Source of the DNA: Marinilactibacillus sp042660675
GTDB taxonomy: Bacteria; Bacillota; Bacilli; Lactobacillales; Carnobacteriaceae_A
NCBI RefSeq assembly: GCF_042660675.1
Contig: NZ_JBHSUL010000010.1
Coordinates: forward strand, 1 to 58,997
Length of the DNA: 58,997 nt
Direction of reading: 5' to 3'
Part shown: positions 1-7,448 of the stretch, one piece after another
Layout of the letters: each line of letters opens with the position of its first letter
Numbering within the stretch: position 1 is the first letter of the stretch
The notes under the pieces: model-generated
Databases searched by the model: none
What the model was told of the DNA's origin: nothing
What the model saw: the letters and a program-made list of their open reading frames with translations, nothing else
Position numbers and translations under genes: made by a program

Positions 1-22
1 GCTCCTTTTGCTTACATAAACA

Positions 23-71
23 AATAAGATCCACTGGAAAATCTCAAGTAGATTTCCCGGTGGATCTTATT
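23..71. repeat. Long inverted repeat near window edge
   Basis: Two 22-base arms (23-44 and 50-71) are complementary around a 5-base spacer, with only two non-Watson-Crick positions. It lies downstream of cutC read on the minus strand, where it is followed by a weak T-rich stretch, and next to a proper plus-strand terminator. It may be the cutC terminator or part of a two-sided termination region with a gene left of the window. Confidence 0.5.
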
Positions 72-77
72 ATTTAA

Positions 78-107
78 CTGGGACTTTTGTCCCAGCCTCT
101 TTTTTTA
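78..107 (+). terminator. Rho-independent terminator
   Basis: A CTGGGAC / GTCCCAG stem with a TTTT loop is followed by CC and a T-run. It reads rightward, so it would end a plus-strand gene that lies outside the window; on the minus strand the T-run is missing. Confidence 0.65.
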
Positions 108-743
108 TGATGAATAATCAACGATTTTTGTACCATGGAATTGATTTGCGTTAATTTTTCCTGCAAGTTCAGTAAGGTTTTCGTACGTCACTCCACCACC
201 GGGAAGAATTTCTATTCTTCCTTTCGCGTGGCTAATCAGTTCATTTAATCTGTCCTGATGACGGAAAATATCTCCCGCAGATCCCCCATGTGTTAGAATG
301 CGTGTCACATGATGATGAATCAACCACTCCATTTCATTGAACTGATCTTCTTTTGCGATTTCATCAAAGGCCATATGAAAGGTTACTTCTACGTGCTTAC
401 ATTTTTTCAATAAAGTTTCCATTAACACACGATCAATTTTGTTCTCAGAAGTTAGACATCCTAAAACGACGCCGTCTGTTCCGAGTTCAATCGCTTGTTC
501 AATATCATTTTCCATAATAATGCCTTCTTGTATCGAATACTCAAAGTCGCCTCCTCTTGGGCGGATCATTGTCATGATTGGAACAGAATAGTCCTTGCAA
601 TATTCTATGGTATTTTTGATTACGCCATAAGAAGGCGTCGTTCCACCAACTGATAAGTTATCACAAAGTTCAATTCGGTTAGCTCCATTCTCAATCGCTA
701 ATGGTATTTGAGTGAAGTTTTCTGCACAGAATTCTTTTATCAT
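105..743 (-). CDS. cutC: CutC family protein
   Basis: CutC-family TIM-barrel protein of 212 residues, usual length for the bacterial family. The family was linked to copper homeostasis, but its biochemical role is not firmly settled; it is cytoplasmic. Recognisable family stretches are ANRIELCDNLSVGGTTPSYG near residue 22, MIRPRGGDFEYS near 60 and a glycine-rich LPGGGV phosphate-site-like turn near 180. An upstream in-frame ATG at 761 exists, but the start at 743 is chosen because AAGGAG sits seven bases before it. It follows the MetE-like gene by about 40 bases on the same strand, so it could be read through from the T-box promoter. No copper-binding cysteine cluster is evident. Confidence 0.88.
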   Translation of the reverse strand: MIKEFCAENFTQIPLAIENGANRIELCDNLSVGGTTPSYGVIKNTIEYCKDYSVPIMTMIRPRGGDFEYSIQEGIIMENDIEQAIELGTDGVVLGCLTSENKIDRVLMETLLKKCKHVEVTFHMAFDEIAKEDQFNEMEWLIHHHVTRILTHGGSAGDIFRHQDRLNELISHAKGRIEILPGGGVTYENLTELAGKINANQFHGTKIVDYSS

Positions 744-784
744 ATTAATCTCCTTTATCATGCTCGATAGAATATATGAGATTA

Positions 785-1912
785 TTATACAAGTTTATTC
801 GAGAATATCTCATCGATATGATTGATCAGGTGTGATAACTTCGCCCATTGCTGTTCTTCAGTCAATAGATTTCCTTCCTCAGTAGAAGCGAACCCACACT
901 GTGGGCTGATACAAAGCTGCTCTTTAGGTACATACTGAGCGGCTTCATTAATTCGATTTTTCAGCACCTCAATATCTTCTAATTCTGGAAACTTAGAGGT
1001 CATTAATCCTAATACCACTTTACCTTCTCCAGAGAAATGTTCAAGTGGACCAAAATCACCGGAACGGTCATCGTCATATTCTAAAAAGTATCCATCATAA
1101 GAAATTTCATCGAAAAGTTCTTTAGCCACTGGATAATAAGGACCTGCAGCAGCATATGAGGATTTATAATTTCCACGACAAACGTGTGTCGTTAGTGTAA
1201 GGTCTTTTGGTTTATGCTCAATAATGGTTTGAATCATTTCTTTAGATAGTCGTTTCAGCAGAAGCCATTCTTCTTCTGGAACGACCCCGCCCCTAATGCC
1301 ATCAGCCGCTAAAAACCCCCAAAATACATCGTCTAGTTGAAGGTAGCGACACCCTAAATCATAAAAAGCTTGTACTGCATCGATATAGACTTTTTTGAGG
1401 TCCTCTGCAAATAACTCCGCGCTTTCGTAATGCTCTTCTCTTCTAATCCCTTCGTGTAAAAACTGATTTGGACTTGGGATTGATAATTTAGCAATAGCGC
1501 CGGCTCCTACTGCTTTCTTCAAATACTTAAAATGTTCCAGAAAATCATGAGTTGTATTCCAACTGATTTTACCAGTCGTTCGAACATCAAGTGGTTCACT
1601 TTCGATACCATCAGCGAATTGATACCCGTGATCCTTTCTATATTGCTCTATTCCATTTAACCCCCACATGAAATCAAGGTGCCACCAACCTCTACGGAAT
1701 TCTCCGTCAGTTACAGCTTTTAATCCAATATCTATTTGTTTTTGGACAATTCTACTGATTTCCTGGTCCTCTACTTCTTTTAACTGTGCTTTAGTAACTT
1801 CACCTTTTTCGTAAGCGAATCTAGCTTTCTTCAATCTTTCCGGTCTCAACAAACTACCTACATGATCAACTTTAAATGGTCCTTTTTGATTCCAAATATT
1901 TGCTTCTTGCAT
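785..1912 (-). CDS. MetE-like (YxjG/YxjH) methionine synthase family
   Basis: Cobalamin-independent methionine synthase-like protein of 375 residues, matching the C-terminal catalytic half of MetE, as in B. subtilis YxjG/YxjH, which lack the MetE N-terminal domain. Predicted zinc ligands are visible: His243 and Cys245 in THVCRG, and Cys339 in SPQCGF; an acidic stretch FLEYDDD near 277 lies between them. The likely reaction is methyl transfer to homocysteine, but the methyl donor of the short forms is not certain. The gene is preceded by a T-box leader whose probable specifier is AUG, so it should be transcribed when uncharged tRNA-Met accumulates. An AAGGGG ribosome site lies nine bases before the ATG. 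cutC follows. Confidence 0.88.
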   Translation of the reverse strand: MQEANIWNQKGPFKVDHVGSLLRPERLKKARFAYEKGEVTKAQLKEVEDQEISRIVQKQIDIGLKAVTDGEFRRGWWHLDFMWGLNGIEQYRKDHGYQFADGIESEPLDVRTTGKISWNTTHDFLEHFKYLKKAVGAGAIAKLSIPSPNQFLHEGIRREEHYESAELFAEDLKKVYIDAVQAFYDLGCRYLQLDDVFWGFLAADGIRGGVVPEEEWLLLKRLSKEMIQTIIEHKPKDLTLTTHVCRGNYKSSYAAAGPYYPVAKELFDEISYDGYFLEYDDDRSGDFGPLEHFSGEGKVVLGLMTSKFPELEDIEVLKNRINEAAQYVPKEQLCISPQCGFASTEEGNLLTEEQQWAKLSHLINHIDEIFSNKLV

Positions 1913-1944
1913 CTACTTCATCCCCTTAATTTTTGAATTGTAAA

Positions 1945-1984
1945 CAAAAAATCCTTGAATAAGAATCTTCTTCTTACTCAAGGA
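1945..1984 (-). terminator. T-box attenuator terminator
   Basis: Arms 1984-1971 and 1965-1952 (TCCTTGAGTAAGAA against its complement, one G-U pair) form a strong stem followed on the minus strand by TTTTTTG. The 5' arm region is where the T-box antiterminator would compete. Confidence 0.85.
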
Positions 1985-2262
1985 CGTTAGTCGATATTAA
2001 CGTGGTACCACCTTTATTTATCTATATCACTATAGATCTTACTCAGCACAAGTCCATACTTTAAAAGCTAGACTCAGTTACTGATGCATTAATAACGGTT
2101 GCTTCCGGAAAAGTCTGATGGCACTGAACCATTCGACAATTCTGCTCAAAGGTCATTTTCCTATCAATTTCTTGGCTCCATTTCAGCTTTAAAGAGCTCT
2201 CTTTGCAAGATAATTGATCATACTATCCTTTTCAGTGCAGATTAACTATTCAATTCTAAGAT
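1945..2262 (-). promoter_or_regulatory. T-box leader, probable methionine specifier
   Basis: The minus strand carries the T-box core AGGTGGTACCACG at 2013-2001, whose UGGU can pair with an ACCA tRNA end. Further upstream is a Stem I pattern: AGTA on the 5' side (about 2225) and GAAAATGACC on the 3' side (2160-2151). The codon in the specifier loop is read as ATG (2156-2154), matching the methionine-related gene downstream; AAT is the alternative reading one base earlier. Downstream of the T-box core is an intrinsic terminator. Together these fill almost all of the 476 bases between the MetE-like gene and RNase H. The T-box class is certain; the specifier assignment is by eye. Confidence 0.9.
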
Positions 2263-2268
2263 AATGTT

Positions 2269-2297
2269 AATGTACTGAACTCTACTTGACTTGTCAA
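2269..2297 (-). promoter_or_regulatory. Promoter of the T-box leader
   Basis: A consensus -35 TTGACA (2297-2292) and a -10 TACATT (2274-2269) are 17 bases apart on the minus strand, placing transcription start near 2262, just upstream of Stem I. Confidence 0.6.
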
Positions 2298-2388
2298 TAA
2301 TAATAAACGAATTAACCCGTACTTTCAATATTGACTTTTAACCGATTCTTCCATAAAGTATAAAGTGCTTGAAAAAATGGAGGTACCT

Positions 2389-2982
2389 ATGGTTCAAAAA
2401 TATTATGCAGTTAAAAAGGGTAGAAAACCTGGAATTTATACTACATGGCCTGAAGCTCAGAAACAGATTTCTGGTTTCTCGGGAGCCGAATTTAAATCAT
2501 TTACGACAAAGATTGAAGCAGAACAATTTATTAATCCTGTAGCGGTCGTTTCCACTGTTTCTGATGAAGATACTGTCTTTGCTTACGTAGATGGCTCTTT
2601 TGATAAAATCAGTAATCGTTACAGTTATGGTGTTGTGATGCTTAAAGACGACAAAGTCATTGGCACTATGAGTCATGCCGATAACGATCCTAGATATGTG
2701 GAAAGCTTTCAAATCGCAGGTGAATGTTTTGGTAGTTTGAACGCGATCAAGTGGGCAAAAGAAAATGGCTTCAAAAAGGTCATCGTTCATTATGATTACT
2801 TAGGAATAGAAATGTGGGCAACTGGACGCTGGCGCGCAAACAAACAAGTATCAAAAGACTACATCACTTTTTACCAACAAGTCTCTCAAGGAATAGAAGT
2901 TGTATTCAAAAAGGTTAAAGCGCACTCTGGTGTTGAATTTAACGAACTCGTTGATCAACTTGCAAAAGACGCATTAAAATAA
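2389..2982 (+). CDS. rnhA: Ribonuclease H1 with viroplasmin-type N-domain
   Basis: 197-residue RNase HI that cuts the RNA strand of RNA-DNA hybrids in the cytoplasm. Residues 1-50 form the hybrid-binding (caulimovirus viroplasmin-like) domain, with KYYAVKKGRKPGIYTTW. The catalytic domain follows, with the carboxylates Asp68 in YVDGS, Glu112 in AGECFGS, Asp136 in HYDYLGI and Asp189 in ELVDQLA, plus His179. An in-frame GTG at 2365 would add eight residues, but GGAGG five bases before 2389 decides the start. It stands alone between a divergent T-box unit and a terminator. Confidence 0.93.
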   Translation: MVQKYYAVKKGRKPGIYTTWPEAQKQISGFSGAEFKSFTTKIEAEQFINPVAVVSTVSDEDTVFAYVDGSFDKISNRYSYGVVMLKDDKVIGTMSHADNDPRYVESFQIAGECFGSLNAIKWAKENGFKKVIVHYDYLGIEMWATGRWRANKQVSKDYITFYQQVSQGIEVVFKKVKAHSGVEFNELVDQLAKDALK

Positions 2983-2988
2983 TTTTTA

Positions 2989-3034
2989 CCGAATAGAAGC
3001 TTCTGATCATTCAGAATTTTCTATTTGGTTTTTT
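2989..3034 (+). terminator. Terminator after rnhA
   Basis: CCGAATAGAA (2989-2998) pairs with TTCTATTTGG (3019-3028), and an inner TTCTGA/TCAGAA stem extends the hairpin. A TTTTTT run follows. Confidence 0.85.
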
Positions 3035-3123
3035 GTATCTCTCTTAAATTATTGATACATTTTGGCACTTTACTGTGCTAAGATGAAAAAGAAATGGATT
3101 TAAAAAGAAGGGAGCTGTCTGTA

Positions 3124-3801
3124 TTGCAACAAAGTTCAGAGTTCACCATTCTACCTTATCAGCCAATTTTCGAGAAAAGCTGGGTCAGATGTAAAGCACT
3201 TGCTTATTTACATAGTCAATTCATAGATCAAATGTCACAAGAAAAAGATATCTATTCTGAAAAAGAGGATGGATATAAGGAAACAATAGAACTAGTTGCA
3301 TTGCTTAAAGATGAAGTGGTCGGCCTAATAGATATCGGTATATATTCTGAAGAAAGAACTAAAAATGATCTGTATGTAAAAGATGCTTATCAAGGTTCTT
3401 ATGTAGATGCTATTGCTATCCACCCAGACTTTCAAAAACTCGGTATTGCACAATCTTTGTGGAATCAAAGCATACAGATTTTAAAAAGTAAAGATGTACA
3501 CTATTTAACGATTTTTACTAGAGATGATTTACCAGCTAATCAGTTCTATCAAAAAAACGGTGCGCAATTACTGACAGAGCACTACCGTGTAAAAGGACAA
3601 TTAAAGCAATCTCCCTATCCATCTGGTAAATTTATGGTTGATCCTTCTACTCAGAAAATCGGAGAATTAGATTCGCAAGGAAATCCACTTCCATATTCTC
3701 CGGATTATCCTCATACTTTTTGGGTTTATGAAAAAGAAGATCTAAAATTATTTAACGCTGATTCAACTTATATTGAACGTTCATATGTCTTGTATTTGTG
3801 A
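3124..3801 (+). CDS. GNAT family N-acetyltransferase
   Basis: GNAT-fold acetyltransferase of 225 residues that would use acetyl-CoA; the substrate cannot be told. The acetyl-CoA binding region is seen in VDAIAIHPDFQKLGIAQSLW, and the C-terminal FYQKNGA element of the fold is present. After the fold there is an unusual 60-residue tail rich in proline and aromatic residues. An ATG at 3094 is in frame, but a -10-like TAAGAT lies at 3079-3084, so that start would be almost leaderless. The TTG at 3124 has AAGGGAG nine bases upstream and is preferred; this choice is moderate. The next gene starts 31 bases later, so the two GNAT genes probably form a pair. Confidence 0.75.
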   Translation: MQQSSEFTILPYQPIFEKSWVRCKALAYLHSQFIDQMSQEKDIYSEKEDGYKETIELVALLKDEVVGLIDIGIYSEERTKNDLYVKDAYQGSYVDAIAIHPDFQKLGIAQSLWNQSIQILKSKDVHYLTIFTRDDLPANQFYQKNGAQLLTEHYRVKGQLKQSPYPSGKFMVDPSTQKIGELDSQGNPLPYSPDYPHTFWVYEKEDLKLFNADSTYIERSYVLYL

Positions 3802-3832
3802 TTATCTACAAAAAAGTAAAGGAAGTACCTTC

Positions 3833-4588
3833 ATGGAAAAATTAACAATCGATCAGTTGATATTAAAACAGTTTGCAATTGATCTAAATTGTACGCTAGA
3901 AGAACTAGAAGGCTTTGAACATATTTTCAAAACATCCCCTCCTTCAGAGACTAGCCGTTACTGGGCTCGTAATGATGGAGATTTGATTTTTTATAAAGAT
4001 CGAATATTTTGTAGAACAGGAAATCAGGCTCTTACTCAAAAACTCCAAGAAACATACAAAAACCGTGCCGGAGAATGGTTCGGTGAAATTGATAGCCTTA
4101 TAGAACTAAACGAATTATTGAAACCGTTTAAGTATAAACTAAATCACTACTCTCCCTTTTTTGTTCCAAAACATTGGACTTTACCAGAAGTAGAGTTATC
4201 AAATCTCAAAATATACGAAGAAACCGAAATCGTCTCTTTCAAAGAAGACGAACGGTTTGAAGAATCTTTCTTATATGATAAAACAGATCCGGATAAATTG
4301 GGAATTGCTCATGTAATTGATGACGAAATCGTTGCCATGATTGGAGCCAATCATAATGGTAAATATACTTGGGAGATTGGAGTTGAAATTGTAGAAGACC
4401 ATCACTCAAAAGGAATTGCAACAAATTTAGTCAAAGCGATGACCCGTGAAATTATAATTAGAAACAAGCAAGCAGTTCTTCCTGTGTACAGTACACAGTT
4501 CACTCATACAAAATCAATCAACTTAGCTATCCGATCTGGATTTAAACTTGGCTGGACTGAGCTAGTGCTAACAAAAATAGAAGATTGA
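3833..4588 (+). CDS. GNAT family N-acetyltransferase
   Basis: 251-residue protein with a GNAT domain in its C-terminal half: WEIGVEIVEDHHSKGIATNL is the typical acetyl-CoA loop region (about residues 180-200), followed by NLAIRSGFKLGW. The N-terminal half (ELEGFEHIFKTSPP, RYWARNDGDLIFYKD) resembles no domain I can name. Substrate unknown. The upstream in-frame ATG at 3773 overlaps the preceding gene; the ATG at 3833 is preferred because AAAGGAAG lies about eight bases before it. It ends in a bidirectional terminator shared with the nitroreductase gene. Confidence 0.78.
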   Translation: MEKLTIDQLILKQFAIDLNCTLEELEGFEHIFKTSPPSETSRYWARNDGDLIFYKDRIFCRTGNQALTQKLQETYKNRAGEWFGEIDSLIELNELLKPFKYKLNHYSPFFVPKHWTLPEVELSNLKIYEETEIVSFKEDERFEESFLYDKTDPDKLGIAHVIDDEIVAMIGANHNGKYTWEIGVEIVEDHHSKGIATNLVKAMTREIIIRNKQAVLPVYSTQFTHTKSINLAIRSGFKLGWTELVLTKIED

Positions 4589-4589
4589 A

Positions 4590-4626
4590 AAAAACGATCT
4601 CTCCGTTTTCAGGAGAGATCGTTTTT
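4590..4626. terminator. Bidirectional terminator
   Basis: AAAAACGATCTCTCC and GGAGAGATCGTTTTT are perfect complements around a 7-base loop. The A-run and T-run let it serve the converging GNAT and nitroreductase genes. Confidence 0.9.
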
Positions 4627-4639
4627 CTCGATTATTGTA

Positions 4640-5236
4640 TTAGTTACCGAATACTTTGAAACGATCTTCGTCGTTCATGTATTCTTTGTCTCCAGCTGGA
4701 GCTTCTGGTGAACCGAATACTAATTGCGCTCTAAGTTTCCAGTTTTCCGGAGTGCCCCATTCTTGAGCAACTCTTTCATCGATTACTGGGTTATAGTGTT
4801 GCAAGTTAGCACCAATGTTTAATTGAGCCAAAGCAGTCCACACGTTTACTTGAGCAATTCCACTTGCCTGGTCAGACCAGATTGGGAAGTTTTCAGCATA
4901 AAGTGCAAATTGTTCTTGCAAGTTTTTAACAACATCTTGATCTTCAAAGAATAATACAGTTCCTTTAGCTTGAGCAAAACCTTGTAGTTTAGCTTGAGTA
5001 TTTGGGAAAGCTTCTTCTGGTGTTAATGGTTTAAGTAATTCTTCAGTGATTGACCATAATTTTTTATGTTCATCGTTTAACAAGATAACGGCTCTAGAAG
5101 TTTGAGAGTTAAATGATGTTGGTGATTCTTTTACAACATCTTTAATCAAAGTAATTAGTTCTTCTTCTGATAGTGAGATATCATTTCCTAGGCTATATAT
5201 TGAACGACGTGTTTTTAATTCATCTAAAAATTGCAT
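4640..5236 (-). CDS. Nitroreductase family protein
   Basis: 198-residue FMN-dependent nitroreductase-like protein, of the Frm2/Hbn1-like subgroup of short forms. Typical features are RRSIYSL near residue 10 (phosphate/FMN contact), ESPTSFNSQTSRAVIL near 36-51 and the closing LVFGSPEAPAGDKEY. The physiological substrate is not known; relatives reduce nitroaromatics and respond to oxidative or fatty acid stress. It is a single-gene unit with its own promoter and a convergent terminator. An AGGAGAG ribosome site precedes the ATG. Confidence 0.87.
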   Translation of the reverse strand: MQFLDELKTRRSIYSLGNDISLSEEELITLIKDVVKESPTSFNSQTSRAVILLNDEHKKLWSITEELLKPLTPEEAFPNTQAKLQGFAQAKGTVLFFEDQDVVKNLQEQFALYAENFPIWSDQASGIAQVNVWTALAQLNIGANLQHYNPVIDERVAQEWGTPENWKLRAQLVFGSPEAPAGDKEYMNDEDRFKVFGN

Positions 5237-5283
5237 GCTTAAATCTCTCCTTCTTTTATATCTTACTTTTTGTAACTAAATTC

Positions 5284-5311
5284 ATTATACTCTTAATTTT
5301 ACTAAATGCAA
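5284..5311 (-). promoter_or_regulatory. Nitroreductase gene promoter
   Basis: On the minus strand TTGCAT (5311-5306) and a perfect -10 TATAAT (5289-5284) are 16 bases apart, about 50 bases before the start codon. Confidence 0.6.
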
Positions 5312-5384
5312 TAAAAAACTACAAATTCGTAATAAATATTCTCGTAGTATTCTATTCTTAATAACAATCTACCAAATTGGCTCA

Positions 5385-5606
5385 TTATAGTTCCATTTTA
5401 TCCAAAACGTTTTTTAAAGCTGTCAAGTCTTCAGCAGATAAGGTTAGACCTTTCCCCATTTTCGAATAATCAGGGCTCCAGTCTCTAATATCAAATTTTG
5501 GATCATTACCATTCCAACTCACCAAATTGAGTTCTTTTTTCCATCCACTCTTGCCTTCGCTGATGGTACCGATATGTTCCATAATTTCAAATTCAATTCC
5601 CGCCAT
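5385..5606 (-). CDS. YdbC-like PC4-family ssDNA-binding protein
   Basis: 73-residue protein resembling the YdbC/PC4-like family (PC4 transcription cofactor fold), whose lactococcal member binds single-stranded DNA. Family features are the N-terminal FEIMEHIGTISE, the SGWKKELNLVSWNG strand pair, DIRDWSPDYSKMGKGLTL and a C-terminal helix DLTALKNVLDKM. A longer in-frame start at 5660 would overlap hisK; the ATG at 5606 has GGAGAG seven bases upstream and begins one base after the hisK stop. The two genes are therefore probably co-translated, although a functional link to histidine synthesis is not expected. Confidence 0.85.
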   Translation of the reverse strand: MAGIEFEIMEHIGTISEGKSGWKKELNLVSWNGNDPKFDIRDWSPDYSKMGKGLTLSAEDLTALKNVLDKMEL

Positions 5607-5607
5607 T

Positions 5608-6387
5608 TTAACTCTCTCCTTCCATAAAGTACCGGCCAACTTCTTCCGGTCTGTGTGCATCCGATCCAGTTTCTAGAACAAGCTCAAGTTGCTTAGCCAC
5701 TTTTAAAATGACATCATCTGGATACGTTTTACCGTAATAGGCTTTATCCATACCCGCAAAATTATAATCCAACTTATACTGATTTTTTTCAGCTAACATT
5801 AGCAATTTTTTCCAGTTGATTGTATCCGTGTACTCATAAGCTTTACTAAACTTATGAATCAGATTGATGTGACCGATTTTTTTTGGTGTCAACTCTCCAT
5901 ATGGATTAGATAAAGCCTTTCGGACTGTTTTTTCGTAAAGTTTGTATAATGTATCAAATCCTACTTCTTTAGCTTTTTCAATAAATGATTCTTTACTGTA
6001 ATCAATACAGTAATAAGAACCGTCTGACAATCTCAAAAAATGCACACTTAATATAGAGTGAGGAATTGCTTCAGGATACTGCTCAAGAAACAGCTGCGTT
6101 TCCTGTTCTTTCCCTTCAATATAATCAATCTCAAATCCTGCATTGATTTGAATTTTATGGCCATATTTTGCTTGAAGCCCTTTTGCCTCTTTCAAATACT
6201 CATAAACTGTATTTTCGGCCATTGCGCTGTCTTTTGTGGGCACCGTATCTTCTATTGGTAAAGGTGCGTGTTCTGTGAAGGTCAGGGCCTTGATTCCTTT
6301 ATCAATAGCAACTTTCACATAAGCTTCCATTTTATGATCAGATCCATGAGGACAATATTGCGTATGTACGTGTCCATCTATCGTCAT
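5608..6387 (-). CDS. hisK: Histidinol-phosphatase, PHP family
   Basis: 259-residue PHP-domain phosphatase that converts L-histidinol phosphate to histidinol, the step between HisC and HisD. Metal-binding motifs of the PHP fold are in order: HVHTQYCPHG at 6-15, FTEHAPLP near 38, GFEIDYIEG near 84, SVHFLR near 114, GHINLIHKF near 178 and GSDAHRPEEVG near 242. It is read away from the his operon across a 193-base shared promoter region and supplies the one enzyme that operon lacks. ydbC follows at once. Confidence 0.92.
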   Translation of the reverse strand: MTIDGHVHTQYCPHGSDHKMEAYVKVAIDKGIKALTFTEHAPLPIEDTVPTKDSAMAENTVYEYLKEAKGLQAKYGHKIQINAGFEIDYIEGKEQETQLFLEQYPEAIPHSILSVHFLRLSDGSYYCIDYSKESFIEKAKEVGFDTLYKLYEKTVRKALSNPYGELTPKKIGHINLIHKFSKAYEYTDTINWKKLLMLAEKNQYKLDYNFAGMDKAYYGKTYPDDVILKVAKQLELVLETGSDAHRPEEVGRYFMEGES

Positions 6388-6431
6388 TTTCCTACCTACT
6401 TTCTAAATAGTATGGTCTCTCTTGTTATCTC

Positions 6432-6448
6432 GTACTCAACTAGTGTAC
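6432..6448. promoter_or_regulatory. Imperfect dyad resembling a trp-type operator
   Basis: GTACTCAACTAGTGTAC lies midway between hisK and hisZ. GTAC occurs at both ends and ACTAGT inside, recalling the core of TrpR operators. TrpR-fold regulators of histidine genes (YerC/HisR) are known in Firmicutes, which makes this a candidate operator, but symmetry is incomplete and I rely only on eye. Confidence 0.25.
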
Positions 6449-6470
6449 CGCATTAATTTCATTGAATCTA

Positions 6471-6499
6471 TTCATATAAAGCCTAGTTTATGGTACTAT
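6471..6499 (+). promoter_or_regulatory. his operon promoter
   Basis: TTCATA (6471-6476) and TACTAT (6494-6499) are 17 bases apart, with a start expected near 6506. No T-box core or riboswitch pattern was found in the 193-base region. Confidence 0.5.
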
Positions 6500-6503
6500 T
6501 TTT

Positions 6504-6528
6504 GTTATTGGTAAAACTTACTAATAAC
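6504..6528. promoter_or_regulatory. Palindrome over the his transcription start
   Basis: GTTATTGGTAA, a 3-base spacer and TTACTAATAAC form an inverted repeat with a single mismatch, beginning five bases after the -10. Its place over the expected start site fits a repressor operator; a 5'-UTR hairpin is the alternative. Confidence 0.5.
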
Positions 6529-6580
6529 AAGTCTGATTGTATCAGAACTTTAAAAAAATAGAAACGAGGAAGGAATTATT

Positions 6581-7411
6581 ATGAACTCTATTAGCCTTAA
6601 CAAATCCATACTCCATCAAAAAAGACAAGAACTGGACTTCCTCCATCATTTCCATGGATTGGGCTACGATTTGATCGATTTATCCGCTATCGAACAATTC
6701 GACTGGACTAAATTGTCAGAAGACGATTTAGGATTAATGAATGACCGCCATAAATGGCAGCACGAGGGCTCTTTGTATGCACTTAGAAGTGACTGGACAA
6801 ACGCAATTGTACGGTATCGTCAAAAATATCAATTACATTCTGAGACCATCGCTTATTCTGGACCAGTTTACACTCAGAGTTCAGAAAAACACCAATATGG
6901 ACTTGAAACCTTTACAGGAGATATTCAAAAACAAATGGCCGTTTTGAAACAGATGGTAGCTTATATCAAGGAATCATTAGACTTACCTTTATCTGTAGCT
7001 GTTATCAGTCATAATACTTTATTAAAAAATCTATTATCTGAAGAAGATTTATCTGATGAACTAACTCGTAAATATATTAAAGAACGCAATAGAGATGCAC
7101 TAAAAGCAAAATTGGGTGCAGAGCATCCAATCATTGCATTAATGGCTCAACCGGCAGCCAAACAATCAAGTTATGTCAAAGAACATATGCCTCATCTAAA
7201 ACGTCATATCGAAGAAATGACTCAGTGGGAAGCCATACTGAATGAAGAGAATATCACTTACGTATACGGAGACATGCTAGCTTTACCTTCACAGTCTTAT
7301 TATAAAGGTATTTCGATTCAACTTTATGCGGAAGATACCGTTGAGCCAATCGCATCAGGTGGACAATACTCAAGTCCTTCCAATGCTTTTGGAATCGGTT
7401 TAAATATCTAA
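6581..7411 (+). CDS. hisZ: ATP phosphoribosyltransferase regulatory subunit HisZ
   Basis: 276-residue HisZ, a class II aminoacyl-tRNA synthetase-like protein that has lost tRNA charging and activates the short HisG by forming a hetero-octamer. Visible HisRS-like parts are SLYALRSDWTNAIVRY (motif 2 region, about residues 64-79), YSGPVYT near 92 and a C-terminal SGGQYSSPSNAFGIGLN corresponding to the HisRS substrate loop. It is shorter than many HisZ proteins, mainly at the N-terminus. GAGGAAGGA precedes the ATG. It is the first gene of the his operon and is followed by hisG, its partner. Confidence 0.9.
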   Translation: MNSISLNKSILHQKRQELDFLHHFHGLGYDLIDLSAIEQFDWTKLSEDDLGLMNDRHKWQHEGSLYALRSDWTNAIVRYRQKYQLHSETIAYSGPVYTQSSEKHQYGLETFTGDIQKQMAVLKQMVAYIKESLDLPLSVAVISHNTLLKNLLSEEDLSDELTRKYIKERNRDALKAKLGAEHPIIALMAQPAAKQSSYVKEHMPHLKRHIEEMTQWEAILNEENITYVYGDMLALPSQSYYKGISIQLYAEDTVEPIASGGQYSSPSNAFGIGLNI

Positions 7412-7448
7412 TCATTTCTTTAAAACTAGAGACGGAGGAACAGAATCT

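Noticed and set aside
6490..6564. Short frame starting MVLFLLLVK upstream of hisZ as a possible his leader peptide
   Set aside because: No ribosome binding site, no histidine codons, and its start overlaps the likely -10 element.
6388..6580. T-box or histidine riboswitch in front of the his operon
   Set aside because: No GGTGGTACCRCG-like core and no strong terminator before hisZ; the region is too short for a T-box leader.
6581..7411. hisZ as a truncated pseudogene
   Set aside because: It is short, but frame, start site and C-terminal HisRS-like motifs are intact, and short HisZ forms occur in lactic acid bacteria.
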